Origin: Natronospirillum operosum
Lineage (GTDB): Bacteria; Pseudomonadota; Gammaproteobacteria; Pseudomonadales; Natronospirillaceae
Reading direction: 5' to 3'
DNA: 64,000 nt
NCBI RefSeq assembly: GCF_004768465.1
Contig: NZ_SRMF01000005.1
Span: 62,001 to 126,000 of the forward strand
Shown here one piece after another: positions 1 through 10,409 of this stretch; the first letter of the stretch is position 1; each line of letters begins with the position of its first letter. The notes under the pieces were generated by a model, which was not told the DNA's origin, made no database searches, and worked only from the letters and a program-made list of their open reading frames with translations. A program made the position numbers and the translations under genes.

Positions 1-1054
1 CCTGCTGGAACCTGGCAATGGTGGCGTCATCCAGATTCTTCTTCCAGTTGAACGACGGCGAGCAGTTGTAGGCCAGCAGCTTGTCGGGGAACTGAGCATG
101 AATGGCTTCGGCAAACCGGCGGGCTTCATCCAGGTCCGGGGTGGCGGTTTCGCACCAGATCAGATCGGCGTAGGGCGCATAGGCCAGACCGCGCGCAATG
201 GCCTGCTCGATGCCGGCATTGACCCGGTAGAAGCCTTCTGCGGTGCGTTCACCCTGAATGAAGGGCTGGTCATAGGGGTCGCAGTCGGAGGTGATCAGGT
301 CGGCTGCGTTGGCATCGGTGCGCGCCAGCACTATGGTGGGCACGCCCATCACATCGGCTGCCAGGCGGGCCGATACCAGCTTCTGCACCGCTTCCTGCGT
401 CGGTACCAGCACCTTGCCACCCATATGGCCGCACTTCTTGACCGAAGCCAGTTGGTCTTCGAAGTGCACGCCGGCAGCGCCGTTGCTGATCATGTTCTTC
501 ATCAGTTCATAGGCGTTCAGTACGCCGCCAAAGCCCGCTTCCGCATCGGCCACAACCGGCAGGAAGTAGTCGATGGCGTCTTCTTCCTTCATCTTGCCGT
601 CGCAGATGTTCTTCCACTGGATCTCGTCGGCGCGCTTGAAGGTGTTGTTGATGCGACGCACCACTGTGGGTACCGAGTCATAGGCATACAGCGACTGGTC
701 CGGGTACATGGTCTCGGAGCTGTTGTTGTCTGCCGCGACCTGCCAGCCCGACAGGTAGATGGCTTCGATGCCGGCCTTGGCCTGCTGCATGGCCTGGCCG
801 CCGGTCAGCGCGCCCATGCAGTTGACATAGCCCTTTTTGGCCTGGCCCTTGTAGACCAGATCCCACAGCTTTTCCGCACCACGGCGGGCCAGGGTGTGTT
901 CGGTTTGCACGCTGCCGCGCAGGCGTACCACGTCGGCCGCGCTGTAGGGCCGTTCGACGCCTTTCCAGCGTGGGTTTTCGGCCCAGTCCTGTTGCAGGCG
1001 CTTGATCTCGAGTTCGCGCTGAGCGCGGGCAGTCTGGCTGGTTGAGTGTGTCAT
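1..1054 (-). CDS. aceA: isocitrate lyase, C-terminus cut by window edge
   Basis: Isocitrate lyase cleaves isocitrate to glyoxylate and succinate, the first step of the glyoxylate shunt, in the cytoplasm. Reading leftward from the ATG at 1054, the protein begins [18 protein letters not shown] and contains [32 protein letters not shown] and the catalytic signature KKCGHMGGK. About 351 codons are visible; the roughly 430-residue form of the family would extend some 80 residues past the left edge. A GAGG ribosome site lies 8 bases before the ATG. The gene is divergent from a LysR gene and close to malate synthase and aceK, which supports the shunt role. Regulation by the LysR neighbour is inferred only. 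Confidence 0.96.
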   Translation of the reverse strand, partial: MTHSTSQTARAQRELEIKRLQQDWAENPRWKGVERPYSAADVVRLRGSVQTEHTLARRGAEKLWDLVYKGQAKKGYVNCMGALTGGQAMQQAKAGIEAIYLSGWQVAADNNSSETMYPDQSLYAYDSVPTVVRRINNTFKRADEIQWKNICDGKMKEEDAIDYFLPVVADAEAGFGGVLNAYELMKNMISNGAAGVHFEDQLASVKKCGHMGGKVLVPTQEAVQKLVSARLAADVMGVPTIVLARTDANAADLITSDCDPYDQPFIQGERTAEGFYRVNAGIEQAIARGLAYAPYADLIWCETATPDLDEARRFAEAIHAQFPDKLLAYNCSPSFNWKKNLDDATIARFQQ

Positions 1055-1079
1055 GTGGAATGCCTCGTTGTTGTTGTCG

Positions 1080-1115
1080 GTCAACGGTCAGTGTGATCTG
1101 CCGTCGGTTGTTGAC
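1080..1115. promoter_or_regulatory. dyad in the aceA/LysR divergent promoter region
   Basis: Six-base arms GTCAAC (1080-1085) and GTTGAC (1110-1115) are exact inverted complements in the 163-base gap between aceA and the divergent LysR gene. LysR regulators often bind dyads in such gaps. The arms are short and the assignment is only a suggestion. Confidence 0.3.
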
Positions 1116-1217
1116 TGGGACAGCCTCAATGGCTGCCGTCTTCGTTGTATGCTTGCCACGGTACGCTCGGCCCGCTAGTGTCGGAAATTGTCCTTTGCTA
1201 TGTTCGGTATAACGCCG

Positions 1218-2174
1218 ATGAATATTTCCCGTCACGATCTGAACCTGCTGGTCTATCTGGATGTTCTGCTGCGCGAAAAGAATGTCACGCGGGCGGCAGA
1301 TCGTCTGAGTATCAGCCAGCCGGCCATGAGCAATGGCCTGAAACGCCTGCGCGAGATGTTCAAGGACCCGCTGCTGGTGCGCACGTCCAGAGGCATGGAA
1401 CCGACCGCGCGGGCGCTCAGTCTGCAGCCGGTCATCCACGAAATCCTGATGCAGCTGGAATCGACGCTGCAGACGGACGAGGCGTTCTCTCCCGGTACCG
1501 AATCCCGCATCTTCCGCATCATGGCCAGCGACTATGCCGCCACCACGCTGCTGCCCGAACTGCTCAGCCGCATCCAGCAGAAGGCACCCCGCCTGATTCT
1601 GGACATCATGACGCCCAGCGATGTGGACTTTCGCGATGTGGAAGATGGCCGTATCGACATGGCGATCAACATGTTCGATGACCTGCCGCTGTCGTTCTAT
1701 CAGAAGAACCTGTGGCAGGACCGGTTCTGCTGCGTGCTGCATTCCGGGCATCCGGCGGTGGAGAAGTTCGATCTGCAGAGCTATCTGACCTCGGACCATG
1801 TATGGGTCAACAAAACCGGTTACGGCGTCGGGGTGGGCATCAATCTGGCGGATGTGCAGAACATGGGCTGGGTGGACCGCAGCCTGGAGCAACTGGGCTA
1901 TCGGCGCCACATCAAGCTGTTTGCGCGCGACTATCATGTGGCCATGCACATGGCCACCAGTGCCGGTCTGATTGCCACGGTGCCGGTGCGTATTGCCGAG
2001 CTGTATCGCAACTGGCCGGAACTGACTCTGCTCAAGCCGCCGTTCAAGATTCCCGAAGCCGAGCTGAAGATGGTCTGGAGCCCGCTGCTGCACCACGACC
2101 GCGCCCATATCTGGATGCGGCAACAGGTCACCGAAGCGGTGGAGAGCCTGCGGGCCAGTGGGCTGTCACCCTGA
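1218..2174 (+). CDS. LysR family transcriptional regulator
   Basis: DNA-binding regulator with an N-terminal winged helix-turn-helix (about residues 5-65, AADRLSISQPAMSNGLKRLR) and a C-terminal effector-binding domain; about 318 residues, normal for LysR proteins. I chose the ATG at 1218 (MNISRHDLNLLVYLD) because it matches the usual family N-terminus; in-frame TTG at 1188 and ATG at 1200 are alternatives, and none has a strong ribosome site. It sits between the divergent aceA and the convergent malate synthase gene, so control of glyoxylate-shunt genes is a reasonable inference. The effector cannot be read from the sequence. Its stop codon touches a strong terminator hairpin. Confidence 0.9.
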   Translation: MNISRHDLNLLVYLDVLLREKNVTRAADRLSISQPAMSNGLKRLREMFKDPLLVRTSRGMEPTARALSLQPVIHEILMQLESTLQTDEAFSPGTESRIFRIMASDYAATTLLPELLSRIQQKAPRLILDIMTPSDVDFRDVEDGRIDMAINMFDDLPLSFYQKNLWQDRFCCVLHSGHPAVEKFDLQSYLTSDHVWVNKTGYGVGVGINLADVQNMGWVDRSLEQLGYRRHIKLFARDYHVAMHMATSAGLIATVPVRIAELYRNWPELTLLKPPFKIPEAELKMVWSPLLHHDRAHIWMRQQVTEAVESLRASGLSP

Positions 2175-2208
2175 ACGCAAAAGGCGCCCTGTGGGCGCCT
2201 TTTGCGTT
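2174..2208. terminator. bidirectional terminator between LysR gene and glcB
   Basis: A perfect 16-base-pair inverted repeat (arms 2174-2189 and 2193-2208, loop TGT) joins two convergent genes. The stem contains AAAA on the left and TTTT on the right, so either strand gives a GC hairpin followed by U. It starts at the last base of the LysR stop codon and ends two bases before the glcB stop. Confidence 0.85.
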
Positions 2209-2210
2209 GA

Positions 2211-4373
2211 TCAACTGTCTGCTTTCAGTTCCAGACGGCGCCGGTGCAACACCGGCTCCGTGTAGCCGCTGGGCTGCTGGCGACCGGAGAAGACCAGCTC
2301 GCAGGCAGCCTGGAAGGCCACGGAACCGTCATGGTCGGCGGCCATGGGCTGATAATCCGGGTCGCCGGCATTCTGGGCATCCACCACAGCGGCCATGCGG
2401 CGCAGCGTCGCCATGACCTGTGCCTCGGTGCACAGGCCGTGATGCAGCCAGTTGGCGATATGTTGGCTGGAAATGCGCAGCGTGGCCCGGTCTTCCATCA
2501 GGCCGACATTGTCGATGTCCGGCACCTTGGAGCAGCCTACACCCTGATCGACCCAGCGCACCACATAGCCGAGTATGCCCTGGGCATTGTTGTCCAGTTC
2601 CTGCTGAATCTCCTCGGCACTCAGTTCGCGGTCCAGCAGCGGAATGGTCAGAATGTCGCCGAGATCGGCCCGGGGGCGCGACTGCAGTTCGTTCTGCACA
2701 GCCGCTACATTGATCTGGTGGTAGTGGGTGGCATGCAGGGTGGCGGCGGTGGGTGAGGGCACCCAGGCGCAGTTGGCACCGGCCTGCGGATGCCCGGCCT
2801 TGGTCGCCATCATCTCGGCCATTTCGTCCGGCTTGGGCCACATGCCCTTGCCGATCTGGGCATGGCCCTGCAGACCACAGGCCAGGCCGATATCCACATT
2901 CCAGTTTTCATAGGCGGTGATCCACGGCTGGCTCTTCATGTCCGCCTTGCGGGCCATGGGGCCGGCTTCCATGGAGGTGTGGATCTCGTCACCGGTGCGG
3001 TCCAGAAAGCCGGTGTTGATGAAGATGACCCGCTCCCGGGCCCGTTCGATACAGGCCTTCAGGTTGACCGTGGTACGACGTTCTTCATCCATGATGCCGA
3101 TCTTCAGGGTGTTGGCCGGCAGCTCAAGCATCTGTTCGATGCGGGCGAACAGGTCCACCGCGAAGGTGACTTCATCCGGGCCGTGCATCTTGGGTTTGAC
3201 GATGTACAGCGAGCCGGCACGGCTGTTGCGCAGCCGGTTCAGGCGCCTGAGGTCATGCAGCGCGGCCAGGGTGGTGACCACACCATCCAGAATGCCTTCG
3301 GGAATCTCCCGGCCCCGGTACAGCACGGCCGGGTTGGTCATCAGGTGGCCGACATTGCGCACCAGCATCAGTGAACGGCCGGGCAGGGTCAGTTCGCTGC
3401 CATCCGGCGCGGTATAGGTGCGGTCCTCATTGAGGTGCCGGGTTACCGTGCGCCCGCCCTTGCTGAACGAGGCCGTCAGGTTGCCTTTCATCAGGCCCAG
3501 CCAGTTGCGGTAGACCTCGACCTTTTCTTCCGCATCCACGGCGGCTACCGAGTCTTCGCAATCCTGAATGGTGGTCAGTGCGGATTCGAGCACGATATCC
3601 TTGACGCCGGCAGCATCGCGGGCGCCGATGGCGTCTTCGGGGTCAATCAGGATTTCTGCATGCAGGCCGTGGTGGCGCAGCAGTAAGGCTGCGGGCTGGT
3701 CGGTCGCACCCTGGTAACCGCGAAACTGCTCCGGCGCCTGCAGACCACTCTGCTCGCCATTGTCCAGGCGGATGACCAGTTGGCCATCTGCCACCTGATA
3801 AGCGGTGGCCTCGGCATGTGACCCCGAGGCCAGCGGGAAGTGGCGGTCCAGAAAGTCCCGCGCCCAGGCCACCACCCGGTCGCCGCGCACCGGGTTGTAG
3901 GTGGTGCTCTTGTCGGCGCTGTTGTCCTCGGCAATCACATCGGTGCCGTAGAGCGCGTCATAGAGGCTGCCCCAGCGCGCATTGGCCGCATTCAGGGCAA
4001 AGCGGGCGTTGCGCACCGGCACCACCAACTGAGGCCCGGCCAGGGTGGCGATCTCCGGGTCGACCTGAGTTGTGTTGACGGCGAAATCGTCGCCTTCCGG
4101 CTCCAGATAGCCGATCTCGGTGAGAAACGCCCGGTAGGTCGCGGCGTCAATGCTGCCCCGGTGCTGGCGGTGCCAGCCGTCGATCTGGCGCTGCAGATCT
4201 TCGCGCCGGGCCAGCAGTGCCTGGTTGCGGGGGACAAAGTCATTCAGCAATTGCGTCAGGTCGGACCAGAGCTGCTCCGGTTCCACGCCGGTGTCCGGAA
4301 TGATCTCCTGTACCAGCAGGTCATGCAGTTGGGTGGCGATCTCGAGATCACCCTTTTGAATGCGGTCGGTCAT
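2211..4373 (-). CDS. glcB: malate synthase G
   Basis: Condenses glyoxylate with acetyl-CoA to malate, the second glyoxylate-shunt reaction, in the cytoplasm. The 720 residues match the large monomeric G form (about 720 in E. coli), not the shorter A form. Recognisable stretches include [55 protein letters not shown] and [14 protein letters not shown]. The start at 4373 ([13 protein letters not shown]) is the natural family start; an AAGGGG lies a little further upstream than ideal. It is divergent from aceK across a 169-base gap and convergent with the LysR gene. Use of GlcB next to aceA and aceK differs from the aceBAK order of enterobacteria. Confidence 0.97.
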   Translation of the reverse strand: MTDRIQKGDLEIATQLHDLLVQEIIPDTGVEPEQLWSDLTQLLNDFVPRNQALLARREDLQRQIDGWHRQHRGSIDAATYRAFLTEIGYLEPEGDDFAVNTTQVDPEIATLAGPQLVVPVRNARFALNAANARWGSLYDALYGTDVIAEDNSADKSTTYNPVRGDRVVAWARDFLDRHFPLASGSHAEATAYQVADGQLVIRLDNGEQSGLQAPEQFRGYQGATDQPAALLLRHHGLHAEILIDPEDAIGARDAAGVKDIVLESALTTIQDCEDSVAAVDAEEKVEVYRNWLGLMKGNLTASFSKGGRTVTRHLNEDRTYTAPDGSELTLPGRSLMLVRNVGHLMTNPAVLYRGREIPEGILDGVVTTLAALHDLRRLNRLRNSRAGSLYIVKPKMHGPDEVTFAVDLFARIEQMLELPANTLKIGIMDEERRTTVNLKACIERARERVIFINTGFLDRTGDEIHTSMEAGPMARKADMKSQPWITAYENWNVDIGLACGLQGHAQIGKGMWPKPDEMAEMMATKAGHPQAGANCAWVPSPTAATLHATHYHQINVAAVQNELQSRPRADLGDILTIPLLDRELSAEEIQQELDNNAQGILGYVVRWVDQGVGCSKVPDIDNVGLMEDRATLRISSQHIANWLHHGLCTEAQVMATLRRMAAVVDAQNAGDPDYQPMAADHDGSVAFQAACELVFSGRQQPSGYTEPVLHRRRLELKADS

Positions 4374-4480
4374 GATGGAAACACCCCTTCTTGTTTGTGA
4401 TGCAGCCTACCGGCAGCGACCGGGTTGAGGCCAATTGTCATGCCGCATACTGGCTATAAACGGGGTGAATGATATCCCGT

Positions 4481-4509
4481 CTGTCATCACGGATGGGCGG
4501 TGGTACACT
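4481..4509 (+). promoter_or_regulatory. candidate sigma-70 promoter of aceK
   Basis: CTGTCA (4481-4486) and TACACT (4504-4509) are separated by 17 bases and lie 34 bases before the aceK ATG. Each matches the sigma-70 hexamers in about four of six positions. Judged by eye only. Confidence 0.45.
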
Positions 4510-4542
4510 GCGATCAAACAGCCATGAGCAGACGGGTGCATC

Positions 4543-6330
4543 ATGTCCCGCTTCAATACGTCACCATCCCCTGACCCTGCCGCTGAAGGATCGGAGCCGC
4601 TGGAGCGCCAGATCGCCCGGCAGATGCTGGCCGGGTTCGACCACCACTACGAGCGTTTTCGCGCCATCACCGAGCAGGCCCAGACCCGTTTCGAGCAGGC
4701 GGACTGGAAGGCGGCACAGGCGGATCACAGAGCCCGCATCAACCTGTATGACGACAGCGTCAATCAGGCCGTGGCGGCCTTGCAGCAGGCGCATCCGTGC
4801 ATGGATCAGGTGGATACCGAGCTCTGGCGCCGGGTCAAGAAGCAGTTCCGGCGCCTGATGATGCAGCACCAGCAGCCGGAGCTGGCCGAATCGTTCTACA
4901 ACTCGGTGTTCTGCCAGCTGTTCGAGCGCCAGTACTACCACAACGAATTCATCTTTGTGGAATCCTATGCGGATGATCTGTTGGCAGTACGCGACAGTCA
5001 TGCCTATACCAGCTATTACCCGCGCATGGACGGCTTCGAGGCCAATATCGACGCCATCCTGAACAGTTTTTCGCTGCAGCAGCCCTTTGCAGACCTGGGG
5101 CGGGATATCGAGCGGCTGCGCGACAGCTTCTACAAGCAGTCGGCGGTGGACATCCGACCCGAGGACAACCTGCGCATCGATATTCTCGACAAGCTGTTTC
5201 TGCGCAACAAGGCGGCCTATGTGGTCGGCCGCATCGTCAGCAAGGAGGCCACCCAGCCCTGTGTGGTGCCCCTGCTGATCAACGAGAACAATCAGGTCTA
5301 TATCGATGCGCTGCTGATGGACCCCTCAGATGTCAGCATCGTGTTCGGTTTTGCGCGCAGCTATTTCATGGTGGATGCGGCCGAGCCCTCGGCCTATGTG
5401 CGTTTTCTCAGTGAAATCATGCCGCACAAGCGCAAGTCGGAACTCTACAACGCGCTGGGGCTGCACAAGCACGGCAAGACCGTGTTCTACCGGGATCTGC
5501 TGCATCACATGCAGGAGACCGCCGACCAGTTCGTGGTCGCGCCCGGGATCGAGGGCATGGTGATGGCCGTGTTCACGCTGCCGTCCTACCCCTATGTGTT
5601 CAAGATCATCAAGGACAGGTTTGCGCCCAGCAAGTACAACACCAAGGCCGGTGTGAAGGAAAAGTATCAACTGGTCAAGCAGCATGACCGCGCCGGGCGC
5701 ATGGCCGACACCCTGGAATATCGGCACGTCGCCCTGCCACGGCATCGTTTCTCGCCGGCCCTGATCGACCACCTGCTGGAGGTGGCGCCGGCCGAGGTCA
5801 GCATCGAGGGCGATGACGTGATCATCGGCCACCTCTATATCGAGCGCCGCATGACTCCGCTCAACATCTATCTGGACCAGGCCACGCCGGACCAGGCCCG
5901 TGCCGCCATGCTGGACTACGGCCTGGCAATCCGGGAAATAGCCGGTACCAACCTGTTCCCCGGCGACATGCTGCACAAGAACTTCGGTGTGACCCGGGTG
6001 CATCGGGTCATCTTCTACGACTATGACGAAGTGTGCTATCTCGACGAATGCAAATTCCGCCGCATCCCCGAAGCCACCACGCCGGAACAGGAAATGGCCA
6101 GTGAGCCCTGGTACTCGGTGGGGCCCAACGACGTGTTCCCGGAAGAATTCGGGCCCTTTCTGCTGGGCGGCAACCCGGCGCGCGAAGCCTTCATGGAAGT
6201 CCATGGTGAGCTGCTGACCCCGGAGTACTGGCAGGGGCTGCAGCAGCGCCTGGCCGCCGGCCATCTGGAAGATGTTTTCCCCTATCATGAAAACAAGCGC
6301 TTCTGCGTGCAGTACGGCGGGTATCTCTAG
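4543..6330 (+). CDS. aceK: isocitrate dehydrogenase kinase/phosphatase
   Basis: Bifunctional enzyme that phosphorylates and dephosphorylates isocitrate dehydrogenase, setting the split between the TCA cycle and the glyoxylate shunt. The 595 residues match AceK (about 580). Family landmarks include the N-terminal regulatory part (RRLMMQHQQPELAESFYNSV), the ATP loop region APGIEGMVMAVFTLPSYPYV followed by FKIIKDRFAPSK, and the catalytic region FPGDMLHKNFGVTRVHRVIF with the YDYDEVCYL metal motif. It has its own promoter-like sequence, is divergent from malate synthase G and convergent with glycogen phosphorylase. The ATG at 4543 has only a weak GGGTG ribosome site. Confidence 0.97.
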   Translation: MSRFNTSPSPDPAAEGSEPLERQIARQMLAGFDHHYERFRAITEQAQTRFEQADWKAAQADHRARINLYDDSVNQAVAALQQAHPCMDQVDTELWRRVKKQFRRLMMQHQQPELAESFYNSVFCQLFERQYYHNEFIFVESYADDLLAVRDSHAYTSYYPRMDGFEANIDAILNSFSLQQPFADLGRDIERLRDSFYKQSAVDIRPEDNLRIDILDKLFLRNKAAYVVGRIVSKEATQPCVVPLLINENNQVYIDALLMDPSDVSIVFGFARSYFMVDAAEPSAYVRFLSEIMPHKRKSELYNALGLHKHGKTVFYRDLLHHMQETADQFVVAPGIEGMVMAVFTLPSYPYVFKIIKDRFAPSKYNTKAGVKEKYQLVKQHDRAGRMADTLEYRHVALPRHRFSPALIDHLLEVAPAEVSIEGDDVIIGHLYIERRMTPLNIYLDQATPDQARAAMLDYGLAIREIAGTNLFPGDMLHKNFGVTRVHRVIFYDYDEVCYLDECKFRRIPEATTPEQEMASEPWYSVGPNDVFPEEFGPFLLGGNPAREAFMEVHGELLTPEYWQGLQQRLAAGHLEDVFPYHENKRFCVQYGGYL

Positions 6331-6371
6331 ATGCGCGACAGCGTCAGGCCCTGTTTCAGGTGAAAGACGCA

Positions 6372-6530
6372 CAAAAAAAGCGGCCACTGCCGAAGCAGGG
6401 CCGCTAAATTTCGATTTCAGAGGTGCGCCATCCCTGGCGAAGAGCCTGATGCAGTGCGGCAAGGGCACAGCAGGCCAGACCCGTTTACCAACCGCGTGTC
6501 CTTGTGCGATCAGGCATCACGACAAGACCC
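6372..6530 (-). ncRNA. candidate Fur-regulated small RNA
   Basis: Prediction, not an established gene. In the convergent gap between aceK and glgP a Fur-box-like site (6544-6558) lies just upstream, on the minus strand, of about 155 bases ending in a strong terminator (6379-6405 plus T tract). The interval can fold: GCCTGAT (6444-6450) pairs with ATCAGGC (6509-6515), CAAGG (6460-6464) with CCTTG (6500-6504), and CGCCA (6426-6430) with TGGCG (6435-6439). No open reading frame is evident. The -10 and -35 boxes are poor, so the start (about 6525-6535) is approximate. It may instead be only the glgP 3' untranslated region. Confidence 0.45.
6379..6405 (-). terminator. Rho-independent terminator with T7 tract
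   Basis: Arms AGCGGCC (6379-6385) and GGCCGCT (6399-6405) with an inner CTGC/GCAG stem, one bulged A and loop CGAA. On the minus strand the hairpin is followed by seven T residues, so it mainly terminates leftward transcripts (glgP or the candidate small RNA). On the plus strand it may also end aceK transcripts. Confidence 0.8.
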
Positions 6531-6543
6531 AAGTTAATCTAAA

Positions 6544-6558
6544 TGAGAATTATTTGCA
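6544..6558. promoter_or_regulatory. Fur box-like site
   Basis: TGAGAAT-T-ATTTGCA fits the 7-1-7 Fur consensus (TGATAAT-N-ATTATCA) at 11 of 14 positions and lies in unusually AT-rich sequence. It sits between the 3' ends of aceK and glgP, where no protein gene starts, which is why I link it to a possible small RNA. Confidence 0.55.
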
Positions 6559-6589
6559 ACATTAAAGTTGAACTTTTTTGCTGCAGTCC

Positions 6590-9073
6590 TCACGCATTGT
6601 CTCTGGGGTAGGGTTTCAGCTTCCAGATGCGGTCCACATAGTCCTGAATGGATCGGTCCGAGTTGAACTTGCCCATGGTGGCCGTGTTGATGATGGCGCT
6701 GCGCGCCCAGGCCTTCCGGTCACGGTATCGGGCATCCACTTTCAACTGGGCTTCGGCATAACTGCGGAAGTCGGCCAGTACCAGGAAGGGGTCGCCGCCA
6801 TCGAGCAGGCTGTGCTTGATGGAAGACAGGGCGCCTGGCTGCCCGGGGGTGAAATAGTCCGTATCCAGCCAGTCCACGACGGCCTTGAGCTCGGCATCAT
6901 TGAGATAGTAGTCGTAGGGATTGTAGCCCCGGCTGTTCAGGGCCTTTACCTCGTCCACGGTCAGCCCGAAGATGAAGACATTGTCTTCTCCGGCCTCTTC
7001 GGCAATCTCGATGTTGGCGCCATCCAGAGTGCCGATGGTCAGCGCGCCGTTCAGGGCCAGCTTCATGTTGCCGGTGCCTGAGGCCTCCTTGCCGGCAGTC
7101 GAGATCTGTTCCGATACATCGGCTGCCGGAATCATCTTCTCGGCCAGGCTGACCCGGTAATTGGGCAGCATGACCACCTTCAGCTTGCCGCCGACGCGTT
7201 CATCGTTGTTGATGCGGTCTGCCACCTTGTTGATGGCAAAGATGATGTCCTTGGCCAGGCGATAGCCGGGCGCTGCCTTGGCACCGAAAATGAACACGCG
7301 CGGCACCATGTCATGGTCCGGGTTCTCCAGCAGGCGTCGGTACAGGGCCAGTATGTGCAGCAGGTTCAGGTGCTGGCGCTTGTATTCGTGCAGGCGCTTG
7401 ATCTGGATGTCGAAGATGGCGCCAGGGTCCACTTCGATGCCGGTCAGGGCCTTGATGACATCGGCCAGCTCTTCCTTGTTCTCGTGCTTGATCTTCATGA
7501 ACGCATTCTGGAAGCGGGCATCATCGGCCAGATCGGTCAGCTTCTGCAGCTTGTCGAGCCGTACCGGCCAGTCCTTGCTGGCATGGCGGTCAATCAGCTC
7601 GGCCAGGCGCGGATTGCAGGCCTTGAGCCACCGGCGCGGGGTGATGCCGTTGGTGACGTTGGTCAGCTTGTGCGGCCACAGGGCATGGAAGTCGGGGAAG
7701 AGGTCCGACTTCACCAGTTCGGAGTGCACCTCGGCCACCCCGTTGACCCGGTGCGAGCCGATCACCGACAGGTGTCCCATGCGAACCATGCGGCGGGCAC
7801 CCTCCTCAATAATGGACAGGCGGCTCTTGACGCCATCATCACCCGGCCACTTCTGTTCCACCTCTTCGGTCAGGAAGTGGTGGTTGATCTCGTAGATGAG
7901 TTCCAGATGACGCGGCAGCACCTTCTCGAACAGATGCAGGTCCCACTTTTCCAGCGCTTCCGGCAACAGGGTGTGGTTGGTATAGGAGAACACCTGATGG
8001 CACAGCTGCCAGGCATGGTTCCAGTCCATGTCCTTGTCGTCGATCAGAATCCGCATCAGTTCGGGAATGGCCACCGCCGGGTGGGTGTCGTTGAGCTGGA
8101 TGGCCACCAGCTTCGGGAACTGCGTCCAGTCATCGCCGTGTGCACGCTGGTAGCGGCGCACGATATCGGCCAGTGAGGCGGCACTGAAGAAGTACTGCTG
8201 GATCAGGCGCAGTTCCTTGCCGGCTTCTGTTTCGTCGTTCGGATACAGCACCTTGGAAATCGCCTCGGCTTCCGCCTGTTCGATCTGGGCATCCACATAG
8301 CCGCCGGCGTTGAACACATCCCAGTCGAAGAAATCGGTGGCGCGGCTTTCCCACAGGCGCAGGATATTCACATTGGCGCCGTTGTAGCCCACCACCGGGA
8401 TATCCCAGGGTACGGCCTTGATATTGCGCCCCGGATGCCAGACCTTGCGCGCGCGACCGTCTTCATAGACGGTTTCCACATAGCCATACAGCTTGATCTG
8501 CTGCACCGATTCCGGACGGCAGACTTCCCAGGGGTTGCCGTATTCGCGCCAGTCGTCCGGACGTTCGATCTGGCGGCCATTGCGAAAATGCTGTTCGAAC
8601 AGACCGTGTTCATAGTGGATGCCATAACCCACGGCCGGGTAGTTCAGCGTGGCCAGGGAGTCCAGAAAGCAGGCCGCCAGCCGCCCCAGGCCGCCATTGC
8701 CCAACGCCATGTCGGGTTCCTGTTCCAGTATGTCGGTCAGGTTCTGACCCAGTGCCGCCAGGGCCTTGTCGGTGGTCTCGAACAGATGCAGGTTGTGCAG
8801 GTTGTTCGACAACAGCCGGCCCATCAGAAACTCCATGGACAGATAGTTCACGGCCCTTGTGTCATAGCGGGAGTGGGTCTTCTGGGTGTCGGTAAGCCCG
8901 GCCATGACAAACTCGTTGATGGCGGCGGCGGTGGCTTCCCACCAGGCCAGCGCTGAGGCTTTTTCCGGGTAGGTGCCCTGGGTGGTGTGCAGGTGATGCA
9001 GAATCTTCTGTTGCAGCGCCTTGGATGTGGCCGGTGCCTTGCGCGAACTGGCCGAACGGGTCTGGGTTGTCAT
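6590..9073 (-). CDS. glgP: glycogen/alpha-glucan phosphorylase
   Basis: PLP-dependent phosphorolysis of alpha-1,4-glucans to glucose 1-phosphate in the cytoplasm. The 827 residues match GlgP/MalP (about 800-815). Visible signatures are [18 protein letters not shown] near the N-terminus and the PLP-lysine region [20 protein letters not shown] near the C-terminus. I start at the ATG at 9073 ([12 protein letters not shown]), which has AAGGAT just upstream, not at an in-frame codon 60 bases earlier. No other glycogen genes are in the window, so it may act on imported or stored glucans made by genes elsewhere. Its 3' end leads into the candidate small RNA region. Confidence 0.96.
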   Translation of the reverse strand: MTTQTRSASSRKAPATSKALQQKILHHLHTTQGTYPEKASALAWWEATAAAINEFVMAGLTDTQKTHSRYDTRAVNYLSMEFLMGRLLSNNLHNLHLFETTDKALAALGQNLTDILEQEPDMALGNGGLGRLAACFLDSLATLNYPAVGYGIHYEHGLFEQHFRNGRQIERPDDWREYGNPWEVCRPESVQQIKLYGYVETVYEDGRARKVWHPGRNIKAVPWDIPVVGYNGANVNILRLWESRATDFFDWDVFNAGGYVDAQIEQAEAEAISKVLYPNDETEAGKELRLIQQYFFSAASLADIVRRYQRAHGDDWTQFPKLVAIQLNDTHPAVAIPELMRILIDDKDMDWNHAWQLCHQVFSYTNHTLLPEALEKWDLHLFEKVLPRHLELIYEINHHFLTEEVEQKWPGDDGVKSRLSIIEEGARRMVRMGHLSVIGSHRVNGVAEVHSELVKSDLFPDFHALWPHKLTNVTNGITPRRWLKACNPRLAELIDRHASKDWPVRLDKLQKLTDLADDARFQNAFMKIKHENKEELADVIKALTGIEVDPGAIFDIQIKRLHEYKRQHLNLLHILALYRRLLENPDHDMVPRVFIFGAKAAPGYRLAKDIIFAINKVADRINNDERVGGKLKVVMLPNYRVSLAEKMIPAADVSEQISTAGKEASGTGNMKLALNGALTIGTLDGANIEIAEEAGEDNVFIFGLTVDEVKALNSRGYNPYDYYLNDAELKAVVDWLDTDYFTPGQPGALSSIKHSLLDGGDPFLVLADFRSYAEAQLKVDARYRDRKAWARSAIINTATMGKFNSDRSIQDYVDRIWKLKPYPRDNA

Positions 9074-9156
9074 GACGGTATCCTTGAATATTCGGAGGAC
9101 AATAACCTGATGGTAGTCAAACGACAGCTCCATAGAGGGTGGACGACGGTATTAAG

Positions 9157-9180
9157 GGGGTGGAAAATGGGGTGGAAAAT
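9157..9180. repeat. two tandem 12-mers upstream of glgP
   Basis: GGGGTGGAAAAT occurs twice in exact tandem (9157-9168, 9169-9180), followed by TGGAAAT. It lies 84 bases upstream of the glgP start. Function unknown; it could be a regulator site or a replication-slippage product. Confidence 0.6.
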
Positions 9181-9203
9181 TGGAAATAGGCACTGGTCCA
9201 GTT

Positions 9204-9392
9204 GCCGCCGGAAGTGGGTGCCGGGTGATCAGACACGCAAAATGCGTCGTATCAGGCCCGTCCCTGGGCCTGACCCTTCGGGCTCGCTGCGCTCATGCAA
9301 AATTGCTCCCGGCAATTTTGTCCCTGACAGCTCGACTGCGGCCATCCCTGGCCCGCAGACGGTCAGCTCACCCGGCACCCACTTCCGGCGGC
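9204..9392. repeat. structured intergenic repeat, copy 1
   Basis: The 447-base gap between glgP and ung holds a perfect 25-base inverted repeat (arms 9204-9228 and 9368-9392) around 139 bases. Inside are the core motifs CAGACACGCAAAATGCGTC (from 9230) and TCCCTGACAGCTCGA (9321-9335), then an inner hairpin CTGCGGCCA/TGGCCCGCAG. Two further copies of this architecture lie between phoU and phoB. Copy 1 carries extra hairpins between the core motifs, for example TCAGGCCC pairing with GGGCCTGA. Not a gene; no open reading frame of note. Confidence 0.75.
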
Positions 9393-9520
9393 TTCACGAA
9401 CGGTACCTCGTCTGCCTGTTGTCTACCGTCGACTAATGACTTTTAACTTCCGACTTCCGAAGTCTCTGCTCGCCCAGTAGACTCTGTGCGATCAGATGAG
9501 ACAGACACAGTGAGCCCGCC

Positions 9521-10204
9521 ATGCCCCACATCGCCGATCAGTTCCCTGCCGCCTGGCGTCCTCTGGCCGAGGATTTTCTGCGCTCGGAGCAGGCGCAGCA
9601 TCTGTCCGCCTTTCTGGATCAGGAGGTGGCGGCGGGGCAGACCCTGTTTCCGCCAGCAGAGCAGCGCTTTGCGGCGTTGGAGGCGGTAGCACCGGAGCAG
9701 GTGCGGGTGGTGATTCTCGGGCAGGACCCTTACCACGGTCCGGGTCAGGCCATGGGGCTGTGCTTTTCGGTGCCGCAGGGCGTGCGGGTGCCGCCGTCAT
9801 TGCAGAACATCTACAAGGAACTGGCCGATGATATCGGTTTCCGGATTCCCGATCATGGAGACCTGACGCACTGGGCCGAGCAGGGCGTCCTGCTGCTCAA
9901 CAGTGTGCTGTCGGTGCGGGCCGGCGATGCCGGGTCGCATGCCAACCAGGGCTGGGAGACACTGACCGACCAGTTGGTGCATGGGCTGGCGCGTGAGCGC
10001 GAGCATCTGGTGTTCATGCTCTGGGGCAGCTATGCGCAGCGCAAGGCTGCGGGTGTAGACACAGAGCGGCATCTGGTACTGAAAGCGCCGCACCCGTCGC
10101 CGTTGTCCGCCTACCGCGGTTTTATGGGCTGCGAGCACTTTTCGCAGGCCAACACCTGGTTGCATGCGACGGGGCAGCCACCCATAGACTGGCAGCTTTT
10201 TTAA
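9521..10204 (+). CDS. ung: uracil-DNA glycosylase, family 1
   Basis: Removes uracil from DNA to begin base excision repair. The 227 residues match family-1 UNG (about 229 in E. coli). Motifs: the water-activating loop [20 protein letters not shown] (about residues 63-82), the LLLN stretch, and the minor-groove loop [20 protein letters not shown] near residue 190. Start at the ATG at 9521 ([12 protein letters not shown]). It stands alone, with a repeat-filled gap upstream and a 205-base gap downstream. Confidence 0.98.
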   Translation: MPHIADQFPAAWRPLAEDFLRSEQAQHLSAFLDQEVAAGQTLFPPAEQRFAALEAVAPEQVRVVILGQDPYHGPGQAMGLCFSVPQGVRVPPSLQNIYKELADDIGFRIPDHGDLTHWAEQGVLLLNSVLSVRAGDAGSHANQGWETLTDQLVHGLAREREHLVFMLWGSYAQRKAAGVDTERHLVLKAPHPSPLSAYRGFMGCEHFSQANTWLHATGQPPIDWQLF

Positions 10205-10409
10205 GGGACCTTGACGGAAGCGGCAGCAACTTGTCACGGAAGCTGGGCGTCCAGTGGGTGATCAACTATGCCGGGAACAAGGGATAAGCAGTTCAACCCG
10301 CACAGTAACCATTCAGTCTGCCATGGTGACCTTTCGTCGCATTGGCTGTTTGCGATCAACAGCTCTGGTGAATACTGACTCCTGTCTTCAAAGTACAGGA
10401 GCGAAAGAC

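Noticed and set aside
678-2123. 481-residue open frame on the minus strand opposite aceA and the LysR gene
   Set aside because: Shadow frame in GC-rich DNA, rich in His, Gln and Arg; both genes it overlaps have strong family matches.
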